A stretch of 42,925 nucleotides of DNA from a bacterium. Lineage in GTDB: Bacteria; Patescibacteriota; UBA1384; JAGGWG01. Each line of letters starts with the position of its first letter. Within the stretch, counting starts at the first letter, position 1. Below the pieces are notes generated by a model. The model was not told the origin of the DNA. It saw only the letters and a program-made list of their open reading frames with translations, and ran no database searches. The position numbers and the translations under genes are program-made. Positions 17,115-25,593 of this stretch are shown here, in pieces. The stretch is taken from positions 1-42,925 of the forward strand of contig JAGGWG010000016.1 of assembly GCA_021157605.1 (NCBI GenBank). The letters run 5' to 3'.

Positions 17115-18408
17115 GAGAGGGGTTTTCCTGATTGGAGCAATTTGGCTTGTGATTGCCTGTGTTTTTTGGCCCTGGCCGCAGAGTGTTTTTGTTTTTGCTT
17201 CTTTTTTCTCTCTTTTTTTGTTTTTGGCAGATCCTTTTTATTTTCTTCTTTTTCTCTTTGCTTTTTTTCCTGTTTATAGTGGCTTGGGACAAAGTTGGCA
17301 GATAGATTTTGCTTCTTTTTCTTTTAATGCTGACGGTTTATTAAAGATGGCTTATGCTCTGCTGTTTGGTTTTTTATTTTTTATGCGGGGTCAAAGTCAA
17401 AGAATTAAAAAGAAGTTTTTAGGTGGCTTTTTTTTGTTTTTCTTGTTTATCTCTTTGTTTCGCCTTTACCCTAATTTTTTTCAGGCCGGGATTTCTATAG
17501 TGGTTTCTTTTGTTCTTTATTTAGGGGTTTATTTGTTGGTGTTAGATGAAGTTAAAACTCCAACAAGAGAGAGAAAGGTTTGGCAGGCTTGTGTTTTGGG
17601 GGTATTTTTGAATTTAGCTGTTTTTGGTCTGCAGTTGGTTGAAATAGGGATAGGTGATATTCTGGCTTTAAAATCAGGGGCAACAGGGTTTTTTTCTCAT
17701 GCTGGAGCTATGGCGGATTATCTTTTGGTTTTGCTTCCTTTGTGGGTTCTTTATCCTTCTGCTTGGGGAGGGGTAGGGATTCTCTTTTCAACAGCGGCGA
17801 TTTTTCTTTCTTTTATCAGAGCCTGCTGGGCAGGTTTAGTTGCTTTTTTTATTGCAGCCGGATTGTTCTTTAAGAACAGAATGATGTGGGTTGTTTTTCT
17901 AGTTTTTATTGCCAGTCTTTTTTTCTATGTTCCTGCTAGAGAGTACCTTCCTGTTTTAAATAAAGAACAGGCTGTTGTTGGTTCTTTTCAGGCAAGGGTT
18001 AAAATGTGGCAGGAGCTTTTTGGTACAATGAAAAAAGGCGATTGGTTATTTGGTAAAGGTTCTGGTTATAGTGTTAGCCATATAGCTAATAATCCTCTTT
18101 TTGGGGAGAGTAAGTATTTTGCCCCTCATGGATCTTGGGCAGAGGCGATAGTAGATTGGGGGATAGTAGGGGGGATAGTAATGCTTTTTCTTTTGTTGAA
18201 AATAGTTCATCTTTTTTTTGCCTCTCACTCACCTTGGGTGCGTTTGGTAGCTGCAAATAGCTTTTTCTTTTTGGTTATCAAAGGGGCGTTAGCCAGTTTG
18301 TTTTCTCTTACTGAAGTGCTTATTTACTTTTTTGTAGTTTTGGCTTTGGCTGAATTAAGGTTAAATAAAAATAATGAAGCAAAAACAGACTTTTTTGTGG
18401 GTAGCTAG
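17065..18408 (+). CDS. O-antigen ligase/polymerase-like membrane protein (Wzy/WaaL family)
   Basis: A polytopic membrane protein with about 11-12 helices and 447 residues. It shows the family pattern of a large extracytoplasmic loop in the C-terminal half (about residues 290-365) containing GKGSGYS and PHGSWAEAIVDWGIVGG, like the H-N-x-Y...GIIG motif of Wzy_C proteins, and SFIRACWAGL in the preceding helix. It probably polymerises or ligates the polysaccharide on the outer face of the membrane. ATG 17065 overlaps the upstream gene by 50 nt; a slightly later start cannot be excluded. Confidence 0.8.
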   Translation: MSLSIWPKKLNHFFPYKRGVFLIGAIWLVIACVFWPWPQSVFVFASFFSLFLFLADPFYFLLFLFAFFPVYSGLGQSWQIDFASFSFNADGLLKMAYALLFGFLFFMRGQSQRIKKKFLGGFFLFFLFISLFRLYPNFFQAGISIVVSFVLYLGVYLLVLDEVKTPTRERKVWQACVLGVFLNLAVFGLQLVEIGIGDILALKSGATGFFSHAGAMADYLLVLLPLWVLYPSAWGGVGILFSTAAIFLSFIRACWAGLVAFFIAAGLFFKNRMMWVVFLVFIASLFFYVPAREYLPVLNKEQAVVGSFQARVKMWQELFGTMKKGDWLFGKGSGYSVSHIANNPLFGESKYFAPHGSWAEAIVDWGIVGGIVMLFLLLKIVHLFFASHSPWVRLVAANSFFFLVIKGALASLFSLTEVLIYFFVVLALAELRLNKNNEAKTDFFVGS

Positions 18409-19474
18409 TTTCCCTCCTCCTTTTGGTGGTCCGGAAGTTTTAGCCAAGGAGTTGTGTCGAGTATGGCGGAAAGAGAAGGTGGGTTTTTATTTAGTTGATA
18501 TTTCCAAACCTCGCCTTTCTCAAGAAAGAGGGTTTTTTTCTTGGAAAAATTTTATCTGGGGGTTGCGAGATATTTTGAAGGTCTTGGCTGTTTTTATTTT
18601 GACTCCTAAGGTGAAAAGAGTCTATTTTAGTAATTTTGCCGGCTCTGTCTGGGCTTTTAGAAGGGATTTATGGTTTATAATTTTTGGGGTTTTGTGCCGC
18701 AAAAAGATGACAGCTCACATTCATTTAAAAGAACTAAGATTTGTTTATAGTTATTTGTTTAAATGGGAGAAAAAGCTTTTTCAAATTGTTGTTAAAAAAG
18801 TAGTTTTAATAGTTGTAAATCCCAAAGCCAGACGGGATGCTTTGTCTTTAAGGGCAAGAAAAGTAATTTTTTTGCCAAATGGAGTGGATAGCTATTTTTT
18901 TAAGCCTTATCCAAGCAAAAAAAAGTTTGATTTTCTTTTTCTTTCCCGTTTGCAGAAAAAGAAAGGATTTGATCTTTTTATTAAGGCTTTGCGAGTATTA
19001 AAAGGCAAGTTGAAGAATAAAAATAGAGAAATTAGAGTAGCTTTGGCAGGGGAAGAAAAACTGGGAAAATATTTGGCTAAATTAAAAAAAGAGCTTTTGC
19101 CTGAGATTAAAATTAAGTATTTGGGTGTAGTAGAAGGTAAAGACAAGCATAAGCTAATGCTTAAAAGCAGATTTTTGGTTTTTCCTTCTTTAGTAGATGC
19201 CTGTGCTTTGGTAGTTTTAGAGGCTTTAGCTAGTGGTTTGCCAACTATAAGCACTAATGAAGGGGCGGTGGAGTACTACTCTTGGGGCAGAAAAGAGGGG
19301 GTTATAAAGACAAAGAAGAGTGTTCGGGATTTAGCTTTTAAATTGAGTTTTGCTTTGGATTTGCATTTTAAAGATTACAGGCAGCTTTCTATTTCAGCCC
19401 GTCAAGTCATAAAGAAGAAAAAGTTGGATATCCGCAGAATGGCAAAAAGGTTAATTTTGTTAATAAATTCTTGA
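18374..19474 (+). CDS. Glycosyltransferase, family 4 (GT-B)
   Basis: GT-B fold enzyme. The N-terminal domain opens with FPPPFGGPEVLAKEL, the glycine-rich acceptor-side loop. The C-terminal domain has LFLSRLQKKKGFDLFIKAL and the donor-binding region FPSLVDACALVVLEALASGLP with the E-x7-E signature. 366 residues, very lysine-rich. It overlaps the preceding gene by 35 nt. The sugar specificity is not predictable. Confidence 0.87.
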   Translation: MKQKQTFLWVASFPPPFGGPEVLAKELCRVWRKEKVGFYLVDISKPRLSQERGFFSWKNFIWGLRDILKVLAVFILTPKVKRVYFSNFAGSVWAFRRDLWFIIFGVLCRKKMTAHIHLKELRFVYSYLFKWEKKLFQIVVKKVVLIVVNPKARRDALSLRARKVIFLPNGVDSYFFKPYPSKKKFDFLFLSRLQKKKGFDLFIKALRVLKGKLKNKNREIRVALAGEEKLGKYLAKLKKELLPEIKIKYLGVVEGKDKHKLMLKSRFLVFPSLVDACALVVLEALASGLPTISTNEGAVEYYSWGRKEGVIKTKKSVRDLAFKLSFALDLHFKDYRQLSISARQVIKKKKLDIRRMAKRLILLINS

Positions 19475-19512
19475 AGTTCTTGTATTATTAGGATTGTTCT
19501 AAACTTTTAAGC

Positions 19513-20274
19513 ATGGCAATAAAAACATCTAAAACTCTTTCTTTTTGCGGGAATTTGTTTAAAGGTAGTTTGAGAAAGTTGATAGCAGAGATATTAAAAA
19601 ATGAGAGGTCGCGGAGTTTTTTCTTTTTTAATATCCAGCATTATGTTTATTTTTGGCAAAACAAATCTCTTTCTCGCCCTGACATTTTTGTTGTAAATGA
19701 TAGCCGGGTTTTTAACATATTGTGGCAGTTGTTGGGGAATAGTTTTTCTCTTATTCCGGGGTGGGATTTTTTGCCCTTGTTTTTGCGTCGGGCTGCTTTT
19801 TCTAAAAAAAAGCTTTATTTTTTGCTTACTAATGACAAAAAAGACACTTTTTCTTTTCTGCAAAACTTTCTAAAGAAAAACTTTCCCTCATTGTATTCGC
19901 GAATAGAGGGACAAACAATTCCTTACAGGCAGGTTGTTAAAGGCTCTTTTGATAGCAAGGAAATAATTACGCAGATAAACAAAAGTGGGGCAGATATAGT
20001 TTTGGTGGGTTGGGGAGCTCCTTTTGGGCAAAACTGGATTTTAAAGAATAGGAAAAAAATAAAGGCTCACTCAGTAATAGAGATAGGGGGGGCGGTGGAT
20101 TTTTTGCTTGGTTTTAAAAAAAGACCACCTGATTTTTTAATTAAATTAGGTTTGGGGTGGTTTTGGCGTTTGCTTAAAGAGCCCTGGCTTTGGCGTCGTT
20201 ATTTCTTGCACGATATCCAGATTTTACGCTATTTTATAATAGATATAGTTTGGAAATTTAAAAAACATAAATGA
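19513..20274 (+). CDS. WecG/TagA/CpsF-family glycosyltransferase (GT26)
   Basis: Likely transfers an N-acetylhexosamine-type sugar to the lipid-linked intermediate. The C-terminal half matches the family layout: GADIVLVGWGAPFGQNWI, then IEIGGAVDFLLGFKKRPP, then LGWFWRLLKEPWLWRRYF. The usual P-K-Q-E motif reads P-F-G-Q-N, so the enzyme is divergent. 253 residues. The stop overlaps the start of the initiating sugar transferase (ATGA), so the two are coupled and may act in consecutive steps on the same undecaprenyl carrier. A TATTAT-like box at 19483-19488 could be a local promoter. Confidence 0.8.
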   Translation: MAIKTSKTLSFCGNLFKGSLRKLIAEILKNERSRSFFFFNIQHYVYFWQNKSLSRPDIFVVNDSRVFNILWQLLGNSFSLIPGWDFLPLFLRRAAFSKKKLYFLLTNDKKDTFSFLQNFLKKNFPSLYSRIEGQTIPYRQVVKGSFDSKEIITQINKSGADIVLVGWGAPFGQNWILKNRKKIKAHSVIEIGGAVDFLLGFKKRPPDFLIKLGLGWFWRLLKEPWLWRRYFLHDIQILRYFIIDIVWKFKKHK

Positions 20275-21653
20275 CAAGAAAAAAAGAGCAGTTAGTTTAT
20301 TATTTTGTGCCTTTGTTTTTGGACATTATTGCTTTGACTTCTGCTTTTCTTTTGGCGTATTTTTTACGTTTCAGCTTTTCACCCACAGCTTTGGGTTATG
20401 GATTTAAAATGCCTTTTGAAGAGTACTCGGAGTTTCTTTTTTTGTTAGTGCCTCTATGGGTAGTTGTATTTGCTTCTTTGGGGCTTTACACCATTGATTT
20501 TAAGGGCAGATTTTGGCCTGAGTTTGTCCGCATTCTTTTTGGTACTTTAGTCAGTGTGGTTTTGAGTTTGAGTATTATTTTTATGGCTAAGCGGACCGAT
20601 TTTTCCCGCCTGCTTCTTATTTACCTTTGGGCAGTAAGTTTTATTTTGGTCTTTACAGAGAGGTTTTTGTGGCGTCTGGTTAGGATTTATCTTTTGAGTT
20701 TGGGTTTTGGCCAGAGACGGGTTTTGATTATTGGCAATAGCAAAGAGGCTCAACGCTTACAAGAAGTCTTTAATCATTTTCCCCATTTAGGTTATAAAGT
20801 GATGGAGATTGTGTCCCAAGACATTGATTTGCGCAAATTAAGGCTTAAAATAGAGAAATTAAAAATAAACGATATCGTTCAGGCTAAGGAGGAAATGGAT
20901 ACAGAGCTGGCCGAGTTTTTAGAAGAGTTGGCTCGGCAAAGGGGCATAAATCTTCATTTTATTCCTGATTTATATCAGATTTCTATTGCTAAAGTAGAGG
21001 TTGATTCTTATGGCGGCGTGCCGCTTTTGAGTGTTAAAAAAACCCCTTTGGAAGGATGGGGGCGGATTATTAAAAGGATTTTTGATATGTTAGTCAGCGC
21101 GGTCCTGCTTCTTGTTCTTTCCCCTTTATTTTTATTAGTTGCTTTAGCTATTAAACTTGATTCCAAAGGTCCAGTGTTCTTTCTTCAGACAAGAATGGGT
21201 CGGGATGGGGAGTTTACAATGTATAAATTTAGAACTATGGTGGCTAATGCCGAGGCTTTAAAAAAGAAACTTTTTAAGTTAAATCAGCGTCGGGGTCCTT
21301 GTTTTAAAATCAAAAATGATCCTCGTATAACCAGATTAGGAAAGTGGTTGCGTCGTTTTTATATTGATGAGTTGCCCCAACTTTTTAATGTTCTTAAAGG
21401 AGAAATGAGCTTGGTTGGCCCCAGACCCCATCTTCCTGAAGAAGTGGCTAAATACAAAAATCACCACAAGGAAATTTTAACTATTAAGCCGGGGATGACC
21501 GGTTTGGCTCAAATTTCAGGAGCAGCTGATTTGGATTTTGAAGAGGAGGTTCGCCTGGATACTTACTATGTACATAACTGGAGTTTTTGTCTAGATATTA
21601 TTATTATTTTAAAAACTATCTGGGTGGCGGTTGTTGGCAAAGGAGCAGCCTAA
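20271..21653 (+). CDS. Undecaprenyl-phosphate sugar phosphotransferase (WbaP/WcaJ type)
   Basis: Initiates repeat-unit synthesis by moving a sugar-1-phosphate to undecaprenyl phosphate. Four N-terminal helices and a CoA-binding-like domain (RRVLIIGNSKEAQRL, near residue 150) are followed by a reentrant helix and the bacterial sugar transferase domain: KRIFDMLVSAVLL, KFRTM, then DELPQLFNVLKGEMSLVGPRP with the catalytic Asp-Glu pair, and KPGMTGLAQISG. 460 residues, full length. Confidence 0.93.
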   Translation: MTRKKEQLVYYFVPLFLDIIALTSAFLLAYFLRFSFSPTALGYGFKMPFEEYSEFLFLLVPLWVVVFASLGLYTIDFKGRFWPEFVRILFGTLVSVVLSLSIIFMAKRTDFSRLLLIYLWAVSFILVFTERFLWRLVRIYLLSLGFGQRRVLIIGNSKEAQRLQEVFNHFPHLGYKVMEIVSQDIDLRKLRLKIEKLKINDIVQAKEEMDTELAEFLEELARQRGINLHFIPDLYQISIAKVEVDSYGGVPLLSVKKTPLEGWGRIIKRIFDMLVSAVLLLVLSPLFLLVALAIKLDSKGPVFFLQTRMGRDGEFTMYKFRTMVANAEALKKKLFKLNQRRGPCFKIKNDPRITRLGKWLRRFYIDELPQLFNVLKGEMSLVGPRPHLPEEVAKYKNHHKEILTIKPGMTGLAQISGAADLDFEEEVRLDTYYVHNWSFCLDIIIILKTIWVAVVGKGAA

Positions 21654-21675
21654 AAGAAGACAAGATTAAACTAGC

Positions 21676-21681
21676 TAAAAT
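21676..21681 (+). promoter_or_regulatory. -10-like box before the second GT4 gene
   Basis: TAAAAT ends 8 nt before ATG 21690, the same spacing as other start-codon-proximal promoters here. No -35 was seen. Confidence 0.45.
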
Positions 21682-21689
21682 TCATTTCT

Positions 21690-22751
21690 ATGAAAATTGC
21701 CTTGGTCCATGAGTACTTAATTAAAATGGGGGGAGCAGAAAGGGTATTAATTGATTTTTTGGAAGAATTCGGTGATGTACCGGTATTCACTTTTTTGCTG
21801 GATAGAGAGAGATTGATATCTGTTTTAAAGAATAAGCCGAATATCTATCCTTCTTTTTTGCAACGCTACCCATTGTGGCGGCAGTTTTATCGTTTTTATT
21901 TTCCTTTGATGCCTCTGATAGCTGAAAGTTTGGATTTTTCAGGTTTTGATGTGGTTATTTCCAGTACCCACCAATTCATGAAAGGAATAATTGTTCCTCA
22001 AGATACACTTCATATTGCTTATATACACACGCCGACGAGATTTCTTTGGCTACAAAAAAAGCCTCGTTTTTTGCCCCAGCGCCTTTTCACCTCTTTAAGA
22101 GAGTGGGACTTTTTAGCAGCGCAAAGGCCGGATATTGTTGTAGCTAATTCATATAATGTTGCCCATCGTATTAAGAAGTTTTACAGACGCAAAGCCGAAG
22201 TAATTTATCCAGCAGTGAGGACAGATAACTACTTTATTTCTCAGCCAAAAGATTACTTTTTGCTTGTTTCCCGTTTAGAGCCTCATAAAAAAACAGAAAT
22301 AGCGGTAGAGGCATTCAAAGAACTTCCTTTTAAGTTAAAGGTGGTTGGTACTGGTTCAGAGTATAAAAAGCTTAAAAAAATGGCTCAAGGCGCAAGAAAC
22401 ATTGAGTTTTTGGGTTTTGTTCCTGATCAGGAATTAAAGAGGCTTTACTCTTCGGCTTTAGCTTTAATCTTTCCTCAGGAAGAGGATTTTGGTTTGGTGC
22501 CATTAGAATCTCAAGCTTCAGGCAGACCGGTCATTGCTTTTGCTAAAGGCGGGGCTTTGGAGACTGTTAGAGGGGGGGAGACAGGGCTTTTCTTTAAGCC
22601 CCAAACCCCTCAGGCTTTAAGAAAGGCAGTGAAAGAATTTAGGAGCCAAAGTTTTAATCCTCGAAAAATAAGGAAGTGGTCAGAGAGGTTTGATGTTGAA
22701 GTTTTTAAACAAAAATGGAAAGAGCTTTTAGATGAGGTTCTCAAACGTTAA
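21690..22751 (+). CDS. Glycosyltransferase, family 4 (mannosyltransferase-like)
   Basis: GT-B enzyme resembling WbaZ-type mannosyltransferases. It opens with ALVHEYLIKMGGAERVL, has the YIHTPTRFLW stretch (about residues 113-122) common to this subgroup, LVSRLEPHKKTEIAVEAF, and the donor site FPQEEDFGLVPLESQASGRPV with E-x7-E. 353 residues. It is the last gene of the polysaccharide run. Confidence 0.9.
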   Translation: MKIALVHEYLIKMGGAERVLIDFLEEFGDVPVFTFLLDRERLISVLKNKPNIYPSFLQRYPLWRQFYRFYFPLMPLIAESLDFSGFDVVISSTHQFMKGIIVPQDTLHIAYIHTPTRFLWLQKKPRFLPQRLFTSLREWDFLAAQRPDIVVANSYNVAHRIKKFYRRKAEVIYPAVRTDNYFISQPKDYFLLVSRLEPHKKTEIAVEAFKELPFKLKVVGTGSEYKKLKKMAQGARNIEFLGFVPDQELKRLYSSALALIFPQEEDFGLVPLESQASGRPVIAFAKGGALETVRGGETGLFFKPQTPQALRKAVKEFRSQSFNPRKIRKWSERFDVEVFKQKWKELLDEVLKR

Positions 22752-22820
22752 GCATGAAGTAGCTGGGAACTATTTTGGAAAATTGTTCTAAAAAATTCGG
22801 TTCGGAGGAAGCTTATTCTC

Positions 22821-22829
22821 TGCTATACT
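22821..22829 (+). promoter_or_regulatory. Extended -10 promoter of the DUF4012 gene
   Basis: TG-C-TATACT ends exactly 6 nt before ATG 22836; a leaderless transcript is expected. Confidence 0.68.
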
Positions 22830-22835
22830 AAAACA

Positions 22836-24746
22836 ATGCCCCGTAAACATTTAGATGGCATTATTGGGCCTGTTTTTCAATCTGCTAAAGAGGTGGACTG
22901 GGCTGAGGTTAGAGGAGAGTGGGAAGAGTTAACAGGCAAAAAACTCCATTTTTCGTTTTGGCAAGGATTTTTATTTTGGCTTATTTTGGTGGGATTGTTT
23001 GTTTATTTGCAGGCTGGTTTTTTTGGTCTCTATTTCTCCCGTCCTTATTTAGAACAAAAAGTACAGGAGGCAAAAGCAGCTATTCAAGGTGTTGATTTAG
23101 AGCAAACAGATTTAGGCGAGATTTTACAGGCAGAGAACTCCTTTAGTGATTTAAAGCAGGCTTTAGTGAAAAAAGGCCAATTTTTTGTTTTTCTATCTTA
23201 CAATCCTTTATTTCAAGACAAGGCGGTTGATCTCTCTCGTACTTTATTGGTTTTTGAAAAAGCAGAAATCTTAAAGCAGGCGATTTTTGATTACTCTTTT
23301 GACAACCCAACAAGATTAAAACGGGATCTTAGATTAGGGGTTTGGAATTTAAAAGAGATGAAAACCCTTATAGGCTTAATAAAAGCCCAAGAGATTGCTC
23401 CTTATAAGGGAAAAGTAAGAGGAGGGATAGAAAAGGCAGAAGAGGTTTTAGAGTTTGCTAACAGACATTTTAATAGCTTGGCTTGGTTTTTTGGATTAGA
23501 TCAAGAACGGCATTATTTGCTTCTTTTTCCCAACAACAAAGAGGCGAGAAATTGGGGTGGTTTTTCTGGTACTTACGGCGAGCTTAAACTAAACGGAAAA
23601 GATTATTCTTTATTTGTGAAAGATATTTACTATTTAGACTATCTATTGCGAGGGCATAGTGAATTAAAAAAGCCGGTTTTGGCCAACTCTGTACCTCTTT
23701 CTCTTTATCCTGACCAGAAAATTTTTCCTGAAAAAAAATGGGATTGGTATGTTTTGCGCAATACCCCAACTTCTTTAGACTTTAAAACTAATGCTCAAAG
23801 AGCAATATGGGTGTATGAAAACATTCATAAGCAAAATCAAGTAGATGGTTTAATTGCTTTAACTCCTGATTTAGTTATTTCTTTTTTGGATATTGTTGGT
23901 CCTATTTCTATGCCTGATTATGGAGTCAATGTTAGCGCTGACAACTTTAGAGAGGTTATTGAGTATAAAGTTGAGGTAGACAATCCTTTTAAAAGGGGGG
24001 ATCGCACTAAAGATCCCAAACAGATTTTGAGAGATTTAGCTCCTAAACTTTTAGAAAAACTCAAGAAAGCTGATTTGCAAACCAAAATTAAGATAGCGCA
24101 GGCTCTTTTGGAGAACTTAAATAAAAAACAGGTTCTCTTATATTTTGAAGAAAAAGGGCTTCAGGATTTGGTAGAAGAGTATAATTGGGGTGGTCGCCTA
24201 AATTCCTATCCTTATGATTATATAGCGGTTTATAATACTAATCTTAACGGCAGAAAAAGTTCTTTAAGCATTAAACGTGAGTTAGCTCTTTATTCACATA
24301 TTTTTTCTTCAGGATTGGTCAAGAATCGTTTGGAGCTCACCTTTTCTCATGAGGGAGAATGGAAGGAATTAAATGGTGGTTTTATTGAGGGAGATGTAGA
24401 AGATTTGGTAGAAGTAGTTTTACCTAAAGGAGTAATGCTAAAACGTGTTTTAAAAGGCAAGGAGGAGTTTACAAATCAGATTAAAGAGAGCAGTGAGGGA
24501 GACAAGACTATTTTCTTTTTCAAATTTCACTTTAATCCCGGAGAAAAAATGCATTTTGTTTTTGAATATACCTTGCCTCAATTAGTTCAAAAAAAATGGG
24601 GTGTGCTTTTCCAAAAACAACCAGGCCAGAAAGCAACTAAATTTTTATACCAGATTGAATCAGATAAGCCAATCAAAAAGTTAGGAGAGGGGATTGGTGG
24701 TTGGCAGAGTTTAGATTTAGACAGGGAATTTGTCCTTGAGTTTTAG
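22836..24746 (+). CDS. DUF4012-family membrane-anchored protein
   Basis: A large protein (636 residues) with one membrane segment near residues 43-68 and an extracytoplasmic remainder. The motif LLLFPNNKEARNWGGFSGTYG (about residues 228-248) matches the DUF4012 signature of an asparagine followed by GGF. The function is unknown; members often lie near polysaccharide or cell-wall genes, as here after the glycosyltransferases and before an L,D-transpeptidase. The C-terminal third is beta-rich. The start is set by ATG 22836 directly after the -10 box. Confidence 0.82.
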   Translation: MPRKHLDGIIGPVFQSAKEVDWAEVRGEWEELTGKKLHFSFWQGFLFWLILVGLFVYLQAGFFGLYFSRPYLEQKVQEAKAAIQGVDLEQTDLGEILQAENSFSDLKQALVKKGQFFVFLSYNPLFQDKAVDLSRTLLVFEKAEILKQAIFDYSFDNPTRLKRDLRLGVWNLKEMKTLIGLIKAQEIAPYKGKVRGGIEKAEEVLEFANRHFNSLAWFFGLDQERHYLLLFPNNKEARNWGGFSGTYGELKLNGKDYSLFVKDIYYLDYLLRGHSELKKPVLANSVPLSLYPDQKIFPEKKWDWYVLRNTPTSLDFKTNAQRAIWVYENIHKQNQVDGLIALTPDLVISFLDIVGPISMPDYGVNVSADNFREVIEYKVEVDNPFKRGDRTKDPKQILRDLAPKLLEKLKKADLQTKIKIAQALLENLNKKQVLLYFEEKGLQDLVEEYNWGGRLNSYPYDYIAVYNTNLNGRKSSLSIKRELALYSHIFSSGLVKNRLELTFSHEGEWKELNGGFIEGDVEDLVEVVLPKGVMLKRVLKGKEEFTNQIKESSEGDKTIFFFKFHFNPGEKMHFVFEYTLPQLVQKKWGVLFQKQPGQKATKFLYQIESDKPIKKLGEGIGGWQSLDLDREFVLEF

Positions 24747-24785
24747 AGTTTTATTTTTGTCCTGCTTGATTATTGGGTTGTTTTG

Positions 24786-24794
24786 TGCTATAAT
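24786..24794 (+). promoter_or_regulatory. Extended -10 promoter of the L,D-transpeptidase gene
   Basis: TG-C-TATAAT; the transcript should start near 24801-24804, upstream of a strong AAGGAGG at 24814-24820. Confidence 0.72.
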
Positions 24795-24827
24795 ATAGGA
24801 GTTGTGATAGAGAAAGGAGGGAGAAAT

Positions 24828-25484
24828 TTGGGCGGTTTGGTTTCAGATACAGCTGATGTTTCTGGAGCTCTGGTTCATTTTTATCCTCTTATTTGGCGTA
24901 AAGGGTTGTTTTTGAGTTTGGGTCTAACTGTTATATTGGCTGCCTTTTTTTCTTTGGTTTATTTTCAGGTTTTGTCAGCTGATAGTTTAAAAAACTATAG
25001 CTCTTTGGACTTTGGTCTAGTTTCTACTGCAGCGCAAAATACATACTACAGCCAAAAGCAGGCTTTAGCTTATCAGACTTTTCCTCAAATAGAGATTCTA
25101 AACTCCAAAAAGATTGTCATTGATGTTTCAGAGCAGATGTTTTATTGCTACGAAGGGGAAGAGTTAATTAAAAAGTTTGTTACTTCTACTGGTAAACCTT
25201 CTACCCCTACTAAAATCGGCAGTTTTAAAGTTTTGGACAAATATCGTATGGCCTATGGTGGAGCCAATGGGCAGTATTGGGCTATGCCTTACTGGTTAGG
25301 TATTTATTATGCAGGAAATACAGAAAACGGCATCCATGCTCTTCCTTATATCAATGGAGTCAAAGAGAGCACTCGTTCTTTAGGAAGAATGGTCTCTCAT
25401 GGTTGTATTCGTTTGGCTGACGAAAACGCAGTTTGGGTTTATAATTGGGCAGATATAGGTACTCCGGTAGTAGTGCAGTGGTAA
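24828..25484 (+). CDS. L,D-transpeptidase (YkuD domain)
   Basis: Makes 3-3 peptidoglycan cross-links or attaches proteins to the wall. It has an N-terminal membrane anchor or signal (about residues 22-46) and a C-terminal YkuD domain with KKIVIDVSEQMFYCYEG, STGKPSTPTKIGSF and the catalytic SHGCIRL. The start is uncertain. TTG 24828 has a strong Shine-Dalgarno (AAGGAGG, 7-nt spacing) and gives 218 residues; GTG 24804 would be almost leaderless, and TTG 24783 is upstream of the promoter and so excluded. No catalytic residue is missing. Confidence 0.88.
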   Translation: MGGLVSDTADVSGALVHFYPLIWRKGLFLSLGLTVILAAFFSLVYFQVLSADSLKNYSSLDFGLVSTAAQNTYYSQKQALAYQTFPQIEILNSKKIVIDVSEQMFYCYEGEELIKKFVTSTGKPSTPTKIGSFKVLDKYRMAYGGANGQYWAMPYWLGIYYAGNTENGIHALPYINGVKESTRSLGRMVSHGCIRLADENAVWVYNWADIGTPVVVQW

Positions 25485-25534
25485 GATTAGAATAGGCTGT
25501 AAAATCAGGACAGGTTTTAGTTGAGGGCTTTTAC

Positions 25535-25563
25535 TTGTTATTTGTTCTCTTTTCCCTTATAAT
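25535..25563 (+). promoter_or_regulatory. Promoter of infB
   Basis: TTGTTA (25535-25540), a 17-nt spacer and TATAAT (25558-25563). The roughly 24-nt leader contains a small hairpin GCTTT/AAAGC (25571-25583) and a T-run, with no Shine-Dalgarno. Confidence 0.65.
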
Positions 25564-25593
25564 TTGTAAAGCTTTGCTAAAGCTAATTTTTTT

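Noticed and set aside
24783-24827. Upstream TTG or GTG starts for the L,D-transpeptidase
   Set aside because: TTG 24783 is upstream of the -10 box. GTG 24804 is possible, but TTG 24828 has a far better Shine-Dalgarno.
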